Source of the DNA: Curtobacterium sp. MCSS17_007
GTDB lineage: Bacteria; Actinomycetota; Actinomycetes; Actinomycetales; Microbacteriaceae
Length of the DNA: 64,000 nucleotides
NCBI RefSeq assembly: GCF_003234175.2
Contig: NZ_CP126257.1
Coordinates: 2,914,001-2,978,000, forward strand
Direction: 5' to 3'
This document shows, piece by piece, positions 32,501 to 41,515 of the stretch. The notes under the pieces were generated by a model, which made no database searches, had not been told where the DNA came from, and saw only the letters and a list, made by a program, of their open reading frames with translations. The first letter of the stretch is position 1. Every line of letters starts with the position of its first letter. A program made the translations under genes and the position numbers.

Positions 32501-34873
32501 CCAGACCGCGTCACCCGGCAGGGCGAGCGCGGCGACGTTCCCCTGGTCGTCGAGCGTCCGCGTGACCCGCCGACCCAGGGGGTCGACGGTCGTCGCGAGC
32601 TCGCCGCTCGCCGCGTACTCGAAGGTGGTGCGGGCACCGAGCGGATCGGTGACCGCTGCCACCCGACCACCGGCCGTGTGCTCGTACCGCCAGACGGCAC
32701 CGTCGGCGTCGCGGCGCTCGACGAGGAGCCCCGCTGCGTCCCATCGGTACTCGGTCCGGGCGCCGGACGGGCTGACCGCAGCGACCGGACGACCAGCTGC
32801 GTCACGCTCGATGCGGGCGGTGTCACCGACTGCGTTCGTGGTCGCGACCAGCTCACCGAAGTCGTCGTGCTCGAGGTCGAGGACGACCTCGGTCGGGTCG
32901 ACGACGTGGGTGAGGACCCCGTTCGTCCACGTGAGCTCGGTGCGTCCGCCGACCGGGTCGACGATGACGGACGGGTCGCGGTCGTCGTCGCGGTACTCGT
33001 AGGACACGACCGCGCCGGCCTCGGTGACGACGGTGGTCACCCGGTCCTGATCGTCGTACCCGTAGGTGATGTCACCGCCCGAGGGGGTCACCGTACGGGT
33101 CCTCCGACCACGCTCGTCGTACGCGTGGACCGTGACGGACCCGTCGCGTTCGATGGCCGACACCAGGTTGCCGTGCCGGTCGTAGCTCATCGACTGCCGT
33201 CGGTCGTCGGAGTCGATGACGCCGACGAGCCGCCCCTTCGCGTCGGCGATGTAGGAGTTCGCCCGCGACCCGTCGTGGTCGGAGACGACCGTGACACGAC
33301 CGGGCAGGTAGGCGAAGCGCACCGCTCGGCCGTGCGGACTGACCTGTTCGACCACGCGACGCTGGTCGTCGTACGTGTTGTCGACCTCGACGACGCCTGC
33401 GGCCGACGTCACCGTGGCGATGAGGTCGTCGTCGTTCCACCCGTAACGGCGGGTACCGACGGGGTCGGTCACGCTGACGAGGCGTCCGCGGTCGTCGTAG
33501 CCGTACTCGATCCGCCGGCCGTCGGACGCCCGGAGGACCGCGACGCGCCCGTTCACGTGATCGATCTCGACCCAGCGGCCGCGTTCGTGCTCGAGACGGG
33601 TGACGAGGTCGTCGGCACCGCGGACCACCCGGATCCCGGTACCGGTGCCGCCGCGCTGCCCGGTCCAGAGGCCGGACCGGGTGAAGTCGATCCGGACGCC
33701 GGCGTTGTCGCGCACGACGAGCAGGTCGCCTTCGGCGGCGAGCCAGCGGTTCTCGCCGACACCGCGGTCCCAGCCCTCACCGGAACGCGGGAAGCGGACC
33801 TGACGGCCGTCGGCACCGACGAACGTCGCCCCGTCGTCGTCGAGGAGCAGGCGCGTCTCGAGGATCGACGACCACCCCGGGCCGAAGATCCCGACGTGCT
33901 CGTCGAGGGAGTTGTACATGCGGGTGACCTCGAGCGAGGCCGAGGCGCCGGTGAACCCGAGGTCGAGCTCCGGTTCGAGGAAGTTGCCGGTCGTGGTGTT
34001 GACCGGGTCCATGGAGAACCCCGTCGTGGGCTGCGCGCCGTACGCCGTCGGCGGCTCGAACTGCAGGTCCTGGCGGGTCTCGGAGACACCGGCGGCGGCG
34101 AGGGCCGCGGCGAGCGCAGAGTCCGCGACGGTCGAGACGTTGCCCTCGCCGCCTGCCGCGGTGAAGGCGTCCGCGATCGTGGTGGCCCACTTCGCGTCCT
34201 GGTCGTTCGCGTCGAGCCACTGCTCGAAGGCGGTGACGACCCCGTCGGCGTCGATGTGACCCCACGAGCACTTGGCGGCGAAGTCCGAGAGCTTGCCCCG
34301 CAACGCGGCGGGTCGTCCTTCGAGGGCGCTGTTCAGCGACACCGACCCGGTCGCGAAGGAGCGGAGGTCGCTCGGTCGCGCCGACGACGTCCCACCGCCT
34401 CCGCCTCCACCCGAACCCGGGCTCGGCGTCTCACGGGGCCGCGCGCGCACGTCCGGCTGCTCGTAGGACGGCGGCGCCTCGTTCTTGATGTCCGGCATCG
34501 GGTCGTAGTGGAAGGTGTCGTTCCAGAAGTCCTGGAACCCGTTCCGCTCGTCCTCACGCGCCTGCCACTCGCGAGCACGCCTGCGGTTGTCCCGCTCCTT
34601 CGCCGCAGCCTCCTTCATCTGGCCGACCCATCCGGCGACCTTCTCGAGCGCATCCGCGATGCGGTCGGCGTCGGAGTCGGCCACGTCGGCGTTCGACGAG
34701 AACAACTGGGCGAAGCGGCCGCGGAACTCCTGCGACGCCGTGGACACGTAGGAGCGACGGGAACCGCGCTGGCCGTTGATCGCCCCCGCCGCGGACTTCA
34801 TCGCGCTCTGCAACGCATCGGCCGTCGCGTCGTCGAACTCGATCGGATCCATGTTCGCGTGGATCTGGGCCAT
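29567..34873 (-). CDS. RHS/YD-repeat polymorphic toxin with WXG-like N-terminus
   Basis: 1768 residues. The N-terminal 100 residues are helical (MAQIHANMDPIEFDDATAD, then EFRGRF where WXG proteins have W-x-G, then a charged helix), as in type VII secreted effectors, and no signal peptide is present. A Gly-rich linker leads to a DUF6531-like start near residue 288 (DPVNTTTGNFLEPELDLGF). Dozens of YD repeats (pattern YDxxGRxxxxxxxxxG) fill residues about 370-1480, and the shell closes with NPYSYAGNDPMHAIDPLGL near 1500. The last 265 residues are variable: hydrophobic, Gly/Ala-rich (ISNIAIGVGVVLAVGAMFTP) and without a recognisable nuclease or deaminase motif. ATG follows GGGGGGAA. The WXG100 gene is 194 bases upstream. 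Confidence 0.88.
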   Translation of the reverse strand: MAQIHANMDPIEFDDATADALQSAMKSAAGAINGQRGSRRSYVSTASQEFRGRFAQLFSSNADVADSDADRIADALEKVAGWVGQMKEAAAKERDNRRRAREWQAREDERNGFQDFWNDTFHYDPMPDIKNEAPPSYEQPDVRARPRETPSPGSGGGGGGGTSSARPSDLRSFATGSVSLNSALEGRPAALRGKLSDFAAKCSWGHIDADGVVTAFEQWLDANDQDAKWATTIADAFTAAGGEGNVSTVADSALAAALAAAGVSETRQDLQFEPPTAYGAQPTTGFSMDPVNTTTGNFLEPELDLGFTGASASLEVTRMYNSLDEHVGIFGPGWSSILETRLLLDDDGATFVGADGRQVRFPRSGEGWDRGVGENRWLAAEGDLLVVRDNAGVRIDFTRSGLWTGQRGGTGTGIRVVRGADDLVTRLEHERGRWVEIDHVNGRVAVLRASDGRRIEYGYDDRGRLVSVTDPVGTRRYGWNDDDLIATVTSAAGVVEVDNTYDDQRRVVEQVSPHGRAVRFAYLPGRVTVVSDHDGSRANSYIADAKGRLVGVIDSDDRRQSMSYDRHGNLVSAIERDGSVTVHAYDERGRRTRTVTPSGGDITYGYDDQDRVTTVVTEAGAVVSYEYRDDDRDPSVIVDPVGGRTELTWTNGVLTHVVDPTEVVLDLEHDDFGELVATTNAVGDTARIERDAAGRPVAAVSPSGARTEYRWDAAGLLVERRDADGAVWRYEHTAGGRVAAVTDPLGARTTFEYAASGELATTVDPLGRRVTRTLDDQGNVAALALPGDAVWTFAHDGLSRLQAVTDPTGATWRHEYDANGGLAATVDPTGVRQEVAHDVATGVATLRDAFSATTVRFDEFGRPVERTSDETGSELVTYDAAGRPVELVDGEGGLTHIERDLGGRVTAIVSPFGARATYEYDACGRPSAAVDATGARTTLTYDADSRVVARTLPTGEVEETTYDAVGRVVAQTTVGSGTSRYRYDRAGRLVSVHDTRFGQRRFRYDAAGQLVEAVDGLGGTTRFAYDERGRLIEVTDPSGGVTRRRYDAADRLVAAVDPLGRETTARYDAAGRQVEQTDPEGRTTSWTFDAAGRATEVLVDGQLVSETRRDAVDRTIVVTDHTRGAGRTVDHELEYDRRGLLVRRSRGGRSVRWEYDADGNRTARIDPTGMRTEWRRDAAGRAVAVERQGLAAVTFAYDAAGRIVQASTGDVVQSWSYERGALVAHTTTTPEGATVTRIERDDEGRITAIDGPDGRVEYAYDEAGQLVRASDSEWEYGDGGRLLREVVDGSETIFEYDAAGQLNASVRDGERTEYLYDGLGRRVRRSRADGSTEEYAWSDLGSLTAVVSRDRSYDESGRVEVWTDVLGEIADVSGAEVWWDSAAPLPAMVSIGAESVLDLPGGAVALGEAWSTAGWRSARSTDPSDPWAVLASVEGSALPTGVSLTADGGLSIAGLEWLGARVYDPAARGFLSTDPLAPVLGAAWSGNPYSYAGNDPMHAIDPLGLRPATDEDLAAYRDANQGIFGAVRDWADENSELISNIAIGVGVVLAVGAMFTPLGPVVALAVAAGSGAALAGGFSIKKNRGADGRVDWGKVGEDTLVGAAAGAAGGGAAIGLAKAAPAASLALGSGARGVASQAFSSAGRGAIASGTSGAVNNVGDYYFNDDIKDKDPLGYATAAATGFGTGAASSIATGRLSGSFVNSFGITSTVGRELAGNAVSSGVGVVSSEVNEAIRPGGDPSLGNIIQTFTTGAAQGGDGPTVGVRRRW

Positions 34874-35067
34874 GGTCGTTCCCCCCGGAGCTGGTGCTGG
34901 ACGTACTGGTCGTACTGGTGGCGCAGGTCGTACTGGTCGAGCCGGTCTTGCCGGCTCGGCTCGGCGCCTGTGTCGTGCTGGTCGCGGTCGCCGTGCTGTG
35001 GTGCGATCGGCCCCCGACCGCGAACGCCCGGCCCACCGGGACGGTGGACCGGGCGTGGAGTGGGTGC
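34874..35067. other. Spacer with short GTACTGGTCG direct repeats
   Basis: Between the WXG100 and RHS genes, CGTACTGGT recurs three times (near 34908, 34917 and 34932) in a low-complexity stretch. No gene is supported. The end near 35024 holds the WXG100 terminator. Confidence 0.5.
35024..35056 (-). terminator. Hairpin after the WXG100 gene
   Basis: ACGCCCGGCCCACC (35024-35037) and GGTGGACCGGGCGT (35043-35056) pair with one mismatch around a five-base loop, 12 bases beyond the stop. It may be a partial terminator that keeps the small WXG100 protein in excess of the giant RHS protein. Confidence 0.65.
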
Positions 35068-35349
35068 TTACGCGCCGCCACCCGCGGTGAAGATGTCCTG
35101 CGAGATCTTGTCGAGCTGGGTGCGGAGCTGCTCGAGCTCGGTCTTCGCCTTGTCGAGCGCAGCCTTGGTCTCGGGCCAGGTCGACCCACGGAAGGTCGAG
35201 GCGAGCGGGCCGTCCCACACGTTCGAGTCGGACAGGATGCGCCCCTGGGCGTCGAGCTGCGAGATCTGGTCCGTGAAGCCGCCGTTCACGATGGACTGGA
35301 TCTGGCGGATGGCGGTCTTCGCCTGCTCGGTGGAAAGGACACGCGACAT
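35068..35349 (-). CDS. WXG100-like type VII secretion substrate
   Basis: 93 residues, all helical: a first helix [20 protein letters not shown], a turn with the signature NVWDGP (W45-D46-G47), and a second helix [20 protein letters not shown]. Length and the central W-x-G match the WXG100/ESAT-6 family of secreted dimers. The C-terminal YxxxD/E export motif of mycobacterial substrates is absent here, so it may dimerise with the WXG-like N-terminus of the RHS protein, which would supply the partner. The ATG at 35349 begins the effector transcript unit. Confidence 0.82.
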   Translation of the reverse strand: MSRVLSTEQAKTAIRQIQSIVNGGFTDQISQLDAQGRILSDSNVWDGPLASTFRGSTWPETKAALDKAKTELEQLRTQLDKISQDIFTAGGGA

Positions 35350-35600
35350 GGTCAACCTCATTCTCTTGGTACCTGCACCCCCGCGCAGTGGAATCCCCCC
35401 GGAGGCCTGAACGCCGCCCACCATACCCGCGAAGCCCGGCAATGTCACCGTCCGTATATCGTGACGTTTCCTCCCCCAGTCCGAGGGACACGCCGGCGCT
35501 CGAGGCTGACGCTCCTGCACAGGCCGGTCGTTCACGCCCGGTTTCCCCAGCGGCAACCTGTGCTCCTCCGGGGAGAAGGGGCGGGTGGCAGGATGTCGGC
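35350..35600. other. Divergent intergenic region between WXG100 and ppk
   Basis: 251 bases; a palindromic-looking TATATC lies near 35455 and could serve as a -10 for either direction, but no convincing -35 was seen. No PHO-box repeats are visible before ppk. No gene. Confidence 0.35.
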
Positions 35601-37766
35601 ATGGACACCGAACCGCAGCTCGACGGCGACTCCGTCGCTCCCGACCTCGACGACTTCGACGAGGTCGTCGAGATCGAGCACGAGTCGCTCCCGTCGGACC
35701 GCTACTTCGATCGCGAACTGAGCTGGCTGCGCTTCAACCAGCGCGTGCTCGAGCTCGGTGAGGACCGAACGCAGCCCCTGCTCGAGCGGGCAAACTTCCT
35801 CGCGATCTTCGCGTCCAACCTCGACGAGTTCTTCATGGTGCGGGTCGCCGGCCTCAAGCGTCGCATCGACACCGGCATCGCGGTCCCGACCAACGTCGGC
35901 CGGGCCCCGAGCGACGTCCTCCGGGACATCGCGCGGAAGGCGCACGAGCTGCAGGACCGGCACGCGGCTGCCTTCATCGAGTCGCTGAAGCCGGACCTCG
36001 ACGCCGCGGGGATCCACATCGAGCACTGGTCCGACCTCGACGAGGCTGACCGGCTCCGCATGCGCGAGTACTTCAACGACCAGATCTTCCCGGTGCTCAT
36101 GCCACTCGCGGTCGACCCGGCGCACCCGTTCCCGTACATCTCGGGCCTGTCGTTGAACCTGGCGGTCCGGGTCCGCAACCCGAAGTCGCAGCGGCAGGAG
36201 TTCGCGCGCCTCAAGGTGCCGCAGAACTTCTCGCGCTTCATCGCGTTGCCCGACGACGGGTCGGGTCGCATGCGCTTCATCCCGCTCGAGGACCTCATCG
36301 CGAACCACCTCGACGACCTGTTCCCGGGGATGGAGGTCCTCGAGCACCACGTCTTCCGCGTGACCCGCAACGAGGACGTCGAGATCGAGGAGGACGAGGC
36401 CGAGAACCTCATCCAGGCCCTCGAGCGCGAACTGCTGCGTCGCCGCTTCGGTCCGCCGATCCGCCTCGAGATCACCGAGGACATGGACCCGGTGACCCTC
36501 GACCTGCTCGTGCGCGAGCTCGACGTCACCGAGCAGGAGGTCTACCGACTGCCGTCGCCGCTCGACCTGGGCGGACTGTTCGAGATCGCGAAGATCGCCC
36601 GCCCGGACCTCCACTACCCGCGCCACGTCCCGACGACGCCGGTGCAGTTCCAGCCGGGCGAGCCGAACACCAAGCCCGACCTGTTCCGCGCCATCGCCTC
36701 GCGCGACGTGCTGGTCCACCACCCGTACGAGTCCTTCGCGACGAGCGTGCAGGCGTTCCTGGAACAGGCCGCCGCCGACCCGAACGTCCTGGCGATCAAG
36801 CAGACCCTGTACCGCACTTCCGGTGACAGCCCGATCGTCGAGGCCCTCATCGACGCCGCCGCTGCGGGCAAGCAGGTCCTGGCCCTCGTCGAGATCAAGG
36901 CGCGCTTCGACGAGCAGAACAACATCACCTGGGCGCGCAAGCTCGAGAAGGCCGGCGTGCACGTGGTCTACGGCCTGGTCGGGTTGAAGACGCACTCGAA
37001 GCTCGTCCTGGTCATCCGGCAGGAGGGCGGCACGCTCAAGCACTACAGCCACATCGGCACGGGCAACTACAACCCGAAGACCTCGCGCATCTACGAGGAC
37101 ATGGGACTGTTCACCGCGGACGACACCGTGGGCAAGGACCTCACCCGTCTGTTCAACGAGCTGTCGGGCTACGCGATCGAGAAGAAGTTCAAGCGTCTGC
37201 TCGTCGCACCGCTGCACCTCCGCAAGGGGCTCGTGAAGCGGATCCAGGCCGAGGCTGCGAACGCCCGGGCGGGCAAGCCGTCCGGCATCCGGATCAAGGT
37301 CAACTCGATGGTGGACGAGCAGGTCATCGACGCGCTCTACCTCGCGAGCCAGGCCGGTGTACCGATCGACGTCTGGGTCCGTGGCATCTGCTCCCTGAAG
37401 CCCGGCATCGAAGGGGTCAGCGAGACGATCCGAGTGCGGAGCGTCGTCGGCCGGTACCTCGAGCACTCGCGGGCCTTCACGTTCCACAACGACGGCGACC
37501 CGGTCGTGTTCATCGGCTCGGCGGACATGATGCACCGCAACCTCGACCGCCGGGTCGAGGCGCTGGTCCGGCTCGCCGATCCGGCCCACGTGGCCGAGGT
37601 CGAGGAGATGTTCGACCTCGCGATGGCGGAGTCGACGAGCTCGTGGCACCTGGAGTCCGACGGCGAGTGGACGCGCCACTCCACGGACCCGGACGGCCGC
37701 CCGCTCGACGACGTGCAGAATGTGCTCATGCGGAAGATCTCGGCCCGGAAGCGCTCGGCTCGGTGA
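35601..37766 (+). CDS. ppk: Polyphosphate kinase 1
   Basis: Makes long-chain polyphosphate from ATP, reversibly. The 721 residues start after an acidic actinobacterial leader, with the N domain [17 protein letters not shown], the head domain ([16 protein letters not shown]), and the two phospholipase-D-like catalytic domains. The autophosphorylated His lies in [20 protein letters not shown], and the second catalytic region is [23 protein letters not shown] holds the metal-binding Arg. ATG at 35601 gives the usual length; a longer open frame from 35388 has no family support. Its stop overlaps the GTG of the Nudix/phosphatase gene. Confidence 0.96.
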   Translation: MDTEPQLDGDSVAPDLDDFDEVVEIEHESLPSDRYFDRELSWLRFNQRVLELGEDRTQPLLERANFLAIFASNLDEFFMVRVAGLKRRIDTGIAVPTNVGRAPSDVLRDIARKAHELQDRHAAAFIESLKPDLDAAGIHIEHWSDLDEADRLRMREYFNDQIFPVLMPLAVDPAHPFPYISGLSLNLAVRVRNPKSQRQEFARLKVPQNFSRFIALPDDGSGRMRFIPLEDLIANHLDDLFPGMEVLEHHVFRVTRNEDVEIEEDEAENLIQALERELLRRRFGPPIRLEITEDMDPVTLDLLVRELDVTEQEVYRLPSPLDLGGLFEIAKIARPDLHYPRHVPTTPVQFQPGEPNTKPDLFRAIASRDVLVHHPYESFATSVQAFLEQAAADPNVLAIKQTLYRTSGDSPIVEALIDAAAAGKQVLALVEIKARFDEQNNITWARKLEKAGVHVVYGLVGLKTHSKLVLVIRQEGGTLKHYSHIGTGNYNPKTSRIYEDMGLFTADDTVGKDLTRLFNELSGYAIEKKFKRLLVAPLHLRKGLVKRIQAEAANARAGKPSGIRIKVNSMVDEQVIDALYLASQAGVPIDVWVRGICSLKPGIEGVSETIRVRSVVGRYLEHSRAFTFHNDGDPVVFIGSADMMHRNLDRRVEALVRLADPAHVAEVEEMFDLAMAESTSSWHLESDGEWTRHSTDPDGRPLDDVQNVLMRKISARKRSAR

Positions 37767-38710
37767 GCGGCGGCCCCACGGGGCCCGTCGTCGCGGCGGG
37801 CGCGGTCGTCTGGCGCGAACGGGACGGCGTCCCGCTGGTGCTGCTCGTCCACCGGGACCACCACCAGGACGTCTCGCTGCCGAAGGGCAAGGTCGACCCT
37901 GGTGAGAGCGTGCCCACCACCGCCGTGCGCGAGATCGCCGAGGAGACCGGGTACCGCGTCCACCTCGGTGCGCCGCTCGGAACGGCGGAGTACGTCCTGC
38001 CGAGCGGCCGCGACAAGGTGGTCCACTACTGGTCCGCGCGGGTCGGTTCGAAGGAGTACGAACGAGCGGGCAAGTTCCGCCCGAACGACGAGGTCGCGGC
38101 GATCGAGTGGGTGACCATCGACCAGGCACGCGCGCGACTCACCTACGAGCGCGACGTCGCGATCCTCGACCGGTTCGCCGACCGCGTCGCAGCGGGAGAG
38201 CACCGGACCTTCGCCCTCATCGCCCTCCGGCACGCGAAGACCGTGCCCGGCTCCGACTGGGACGGCCCCGACGCCACCCGGCCCCTCCTGCCCGTCGGGC
38301 GGTCGCAGGCCAAGGCTGTCGCGGCACCGGTCGCGGCCTTCGGTCCGAAGAAGATCGTGAGCAGCACGGCGGCGCGGTGCCTCGCGACCGTCGAGCCGCT
38401 CTCCGCACGCACCAAGGTCGGTGTCTCGAGCACGGCGGACATCAGCCAGGACGCCCACGACCGCGGTGCCGCGGACGTCAAGGGCGTCGTGCAGAAACGC
38501 ATCGCCAAGGCGAAGTCCGCGGTGCTCTGCTCCCACGGCCCGGTCCTGCCGGACATCATCGCCCGCATCGCCTCGGCCACCGCAGACGACCGTCGCCGCT
38601 TCGACCTGCGCCGGGCCGCGATGCTGTCGGTGGGCGACTTCGCCGTGCTCCACATCGCGGGCGAGAAGCTCGTCGCCGTCGAGACGCACCGCAACACGAT
38701 CCCAGCCTGA
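37763..38710 (+). CDS. Nudix hydrolase fused to a histidine phosphatase (MutT1-like)
   Basis: 315 residues in two parts. The N-terminal Nudix domain has the box [20 protein letters not shown] (G-x5-E-x7-RE-x2-EE) near residue 43; the C-terminal domain begins [10 protein letters not shown], the phospho-His RH(A/G) motif of the histidine-phosphatase superfamily, with a later [10 protein letters not shown]. This fusion is that of mycobacterial MutT1, which degrades 8-oxo-dGTP and diadenosine polyphosphates. It is translationally coupled to ppk (GTGA overlap), suggesting a role in nucleotide-polyphosphate clean-up. The start fits a GTG at 37763. Confidence 0.9.
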   Translation: MSGGPTGPVVAAGAVVWRERDGVPLVLLVHRDHHQDVSLPKGKVDPGESVPTTAVREIAEETGYRVHLGAPLGTAEYVLPSGRDKVVHYWSARVGSKEYERAGKFRPNDEVAAIEWVTIDQARARLTYERDVAILDRFADRVAAGEHRTFALIALRHAKTVPGSDWDGPDATRPLLPVGRSQAKAVAAPVAAFGPKKIVSSTAARCLATVEPLSARTKVGVSSTADISQDAHDRGAADVKGVVQKRIAKAKSAVLCSHGPVLPDIIARIASATADDRRRFDLRRAAMLSVGDFAVLHIAGEKLVAVETHRNTIPA

Positions 38711-38864
38711 GCCGAGCGCCCGGCACCACCGGGCCGCAGCGGGGTGCGCCGTGCCCCGTGCTCCTCCGCCGATCCGCCCGCGCCGCACCGCGCTCGTCCG
38801 TTGCCGACCACCGGACCGCGAGCGACGCGGCGGGGGTGGGGCGCGCCTCCAGGTCGAAAGCGGA

Positions 38865-38906
38865 AGACCGGAGACCGGAGACCGGAGACGGGAGACCGGA
38901 GACCGA
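38865..38906. repeat. Six tandem heptamers AGACCGG
   Basis: Units at 38865, 38872, 38879, 38886, 38893 and 38900; the fourth is AGACGGG and the sixth AGACCGA. They lie in the 505-base gap before pstS, upstream of its PHO box. A seven-base period could vary by slippage and alter spacing of nothing obvious, since the promoter lies 180 bases further on. Confidence 0.85.
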
Positions 38907-39087
38907 GGGTCGAAGCCGTCCCGCCCGACCCAGCAGGGCCTGGGGCAGCCCGGCGGACCTGATCAGCCGGACCTGCGCAGGGCACCGGCGAACCGATGCA
39001 TCCGCATCGTCCCCGCCCACGCACGGTGACCCGATCCTGCACCCTCCACCGTGCAACCGTCCGGCACCGGAACCGGGACAACCCCTC

Positions 39088-39142
39088 GTTCACCTTCCGT
39101 TCACCGGCGAGCGTCATCCCCGTCACCTCGCGTCCCTACAGT
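39088..39142 (+). promoter_or_regulatory. PHO box and -10 element of the pst operon
   Basis: Direct repeats GTTCACCTTCC (39088) and GTTCACCGGCG (39099) are perfect PHO-box units; a weaker AGCGTCATCCC (39110) and CGTCACCTCGC (39121) keep the 11-base period. A TACAGT hexamer (39137-39142) is the likely -10, so the box replaces the -35, as at activated Pho promoters. The mRNA leader would be about 70 bases. Confidence 0.88.
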
Positions 39143-39215
39143 CGCTCCCGGGTCAGCACCGGCCCGAGGGACCAGCAGCGGTCCCGCCTGCAATGACATT
39201 CCCGAAGGGACCCCT

Positions 39216-40322
39216 GTGAACATCAAGCGAATCGGTTCGATCGCAGCGATCGCGATCGCCGGCGCCGTCGTGCTGTCCTCCTGCGCGGCGAACGAGGGCG
39301 GCAGCGGCGAGTCCGCAGCGCCGACCTCGAGCTCGGGCACCGACTACTCGAAGCTCTCGGGCACGCTGACCGGCTCCGGCTCGTCGGCGCAGCAGACCGC
39401 TGAGGCCACCTGGGCTGCGAACTTCCAGAACGTCGCCTCCGGCGTGACGGTCAACTACTCGCCGGACGGCTCCGGCGCCGGCCGCAAGAACTTCATCTCG
39501 GGTGCCGCGGACTTCGCCGGCTCCGACGCGGCGCTCAAGGACGAGGAGCTCTCGGGCTCGTTCGACCTGTGCCAGGACAAGGCCATCGACATCCCGGTCT
39601 ACATCTCCCCGATCGCCATCGCCTACAAGGTCGAGGGCGTCTCCGACCTGACGCTCGACGCGAAGACCATCGCGGGCATCTTCTCGGGCAAGATCACCAA
39701 GTGGAACGCCTCCGAGATCGCCGACCTGAACAAGGGTGTCGACCTGCCGGACGCGAACATCACCGTGATCCACCGCTCCGACGACTCGGGCACCACGCAG
39801 AACTTCTCCGAGTACGTCTCGGCGAACGCGTCGGACGTCTGGACCGAGGAGCCGAGCCAGACCTTCCCGTACCAGGTCGGCGACTCGGCCAAGGGCACCT
39901 CGGGCGTCGCCTCGGCGATGGCCAGCGCCTCGAACGCCATCACCTACATCGACGACTCGGGCGCCGGTGACCTCGACAAGGCCAAGCTCATGGTCGGCGA
40001 CAAGGCCACCGAGATCTCGGCCGAGGGCGCTGCCAAGGTCGTCGCGGACTCCGAGACGGTCTCGGGTCGCGAGGAGAACGACCTCGCGATCGACATCAAC
40101 CGCAAGGACACCGCCGAGGGTGCGTGGCCGCTGGTCCTCGTCTCCTACGCGATCGCCTGCCAGGAGTACAAGGACGCCGACAAGGGTGAGCTCGTGAAGG
40201 GCTACCTCGACTACGTCGTCTCGCAGGACGCGCAGGAGGCCGCCGCGAAGGAGGCCAAGTCGGCCGCCCTCTCCTCCGACCTGTCGGAGAAGGCCGCGAA
40301 GGCCGTCGCCTCCATCAAGTAA
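39216..40322 (+). CDS. pstS: Phosphate ABC transporter substrate-binding lipoprotein
   Basis: Binds phosphate outside the membrane and delivers it to PstCA. GTG start at 39216 behind AAGGGA. The signal peptide ends in the lipobox LSSC (Cys23). Phosphate-binding loops are seen as LTGSGSSAQQ, YSPDGSGAGRKNF, ADFAGSDAAL and HRSDDSGTTQNF. Length (368) matches the family. The gene is first in pstSCAB with a PHO box upstream and a strong hairpin downstream, which probably lets pstS be expressed above the permease genes. Confidence 0.97.
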   Translation: MNIKRIGSIAAIAIAGAVVLSSCAANEGGSGESAAPTSSSGTDYSKLSGTLTGSGSSAQQTAEATWAANFQNVASGVTVNYSPDGSGAGRKNFISGAADFAGSDAALKDEELSGSFDLCQDKAIDIPVYISPIAIAYKVEGVSDLTLDAKTIAGIFSGKITKWNASEIADLNKGVDLPDANITVIHRSDDSGTTQNFSEYVSANASDVWTEEPSQTFPYQVGDSAKGTSGVASAMASASNAITYIDDSGAGDLDKAKLMVGDKATEISAEGAAKVVADSETVSGREENDLAIDINRKDTAEGAWPLVLVSYAIACQEYKDADKGELVKGYLDYVVSQDAQEAAAKEAKSAALSSDLSEKAAKAVASIK

Positions 40323-40334
40323 GGCCCACTGAGC

Positions 40335-40375
40335 ACCCGGACGCCGGTCCCACCCACCCTGACCGGCGTCCGGGT
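40335..40375 (+). terminator. Hairpin between pstS and pstC (attenuating terminator)
   Basis: 15-base arms ACCCGGACGCCGGTC (40335-40349) and its exact complement (40361-40375) around an 11-base loop, 12 bases after the pstS stop. Partial termination here would favour pstS over pstCAB. Confidence 0.8.
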
Positions 40376-40431
40376 TCTCGCCCGTCCGGCACGCAGCACC
40401 CCGGACACGCGCACCACAGCACCCGTACGGC

Positions 40432-40478
40432 CCGTCCACGACGAGCCCACCGCATCCGCGGGACCGTCCACGACGAGC
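40432..40478. repeat. 15-bp direct repeat in the pstS-pstC gap
   Basis: CCGTCCACGACGAGC occurs at 40432-40446 and 40464-40478. The 229-base gap between pstS and pstC contains this, the hairpin at 40335 and no gene. Confidence 0.6.
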
Positions 40479-40551
40479 TCGCAGCACCACCCCCGTCGCC
40501 TCCCCCGGCCGCTCCTCGACGGAGCCCGGCCTCCCCTCCGACAGGAGTCCC

Positions 40552-41502
40552 ATGACGACCGCACCGGCCCAGCCAGGGGCCACCGTCTCCCCCACCAAGC
40601 CGAAGGCCGTCGTCCGCGTCGGCGACCGGGTCTTCTCCACCGCTTCGGTGGTCGCGGGCAGCCTGATCCTCTTCGTGCTCGTGCTCGTCGCCGCCTTCCT
40701 GGTGTGGCAGAGCCTCCCCGCCTTCTCGGCCAAGGTCGGCGAGCTGCCGAACAGCGCCACGAGCTTCTGGGACTACGTCGGTCCGCTCGTCTTCGGCACC
40801 GTCTACTCGGCCCTCATCGCGCTGGTCATCGCCGTGCCGCTCTCGCTCGGCATCGCGCTCTTCATCTCGCACTACGCACCGCGCCGCATCGCGCCGGTGC
40901 TCGGGTACGTCATCGACCTGCTCGCCGCGGTGCCGTCGGTCGTCTACGGCCTCTGGGGCATCGTCGTCCTGGCGCCGTTCCTCAAGCCCTTCTACGGCTT
41001 CCTCAACGAGTACCTCGGCTGGTTCCCGCTGTTCTCCGGTCAGGTCTCCGGCACCGGCCGCACGATCCTGACGGCGTCGATCGTGCTCGCGGTGATGGCG
41101 ATCCCGATCATGACCGCGGTCATGCGCGAGATCTTCCTGCAGGCCCCCACCCTCAACGAGGAGGCGGCGCTCGCCCTCGGTGCGACGCGCTGGGAGATGA
41201 TCCGACTGTCGGTCCTGCCGTTCGCGAAGTCGGGCATCGTCTCGGCGATCATGCTCGGCCTCGGTCGTGCGCTCGGCGAGACGATGGCGATCGCCCTCGT
41301 GCTGTCGGTCTCGACGAACGTCACCTTCCAGATGCTGACGTCGCTGAACCCCTCGACGATCGCGGCGAACATCGCCCTGCAGTTCGCCGAGGCCTCGGGT
41401 ACAGCCCTCAACGCGCTGGTCGCGTCGGGTCTGATCCTCTTCGTCATCACCCTGGTCATCAACATGCTGGCGCGCTACATCGTGCGCAAGCGGGTCTCCT
41501 GA
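40552..41502 (+). CDS. pstC: Phosphate ABC transporter permease PstC
   Basis: Membrane permease of 316 residues with six helices (first at about 30-55, SLILFVLVLVAAFLVWQS). The transport-coupling loop reads NEEAALALGATRWEMIRLSVLPFAKSGIVSA (cited in parts: EEAALALGAT and MIRLSVLPFAKSG), the EAA motif that contacts PstB, and VPSVVYGLWG is the family hallmark. It is second in the operon and 13 bases from pstA. Confidence 0.96.
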   Translation: MTTAPAQPGATVSPTKPKAVVRVGDRVFSTASVVAGSLILFVLVLVAAFLVWQSLPAFSAKVGELPNSATSFWDYVGPLVFGTVYSALIALVIAVPLSLGIALFISHYAPRRIAPVLGYVIDLLAAVPSVVYGLWGIVVLAPFLKPFYGFLNEYLGWFPLFSGQVSGTGRTILTASIVLAVMAIPIMTAVMREIFLQAPTLNEEAALALGATRWEMIRLSVLPFAKSGIVSAIMLGLGRALGETMAIALVLSVSTNVTFQMLTSLNPSTIAANIALQFAEASGTALNALVASGLILFVITLVINMLARYIVRKRVS

Positions 41503-41515
41503 GAGGTCACACCCG

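Noticed and set aside
30380..35410. A plus-strand open frame of more than 1600 codons antisense to the RHS gene
   Set aside because: It mirrors YD repeats in reverse and has no recognisable domain; the RHS frame on the minus strand explains the region.
40432..40478. Operator-like direct repeat before pstC
   Set aside because: The 15-base repeat does not match the PHO pattern and its spacing is not 11 bases; kept only as a repeat.
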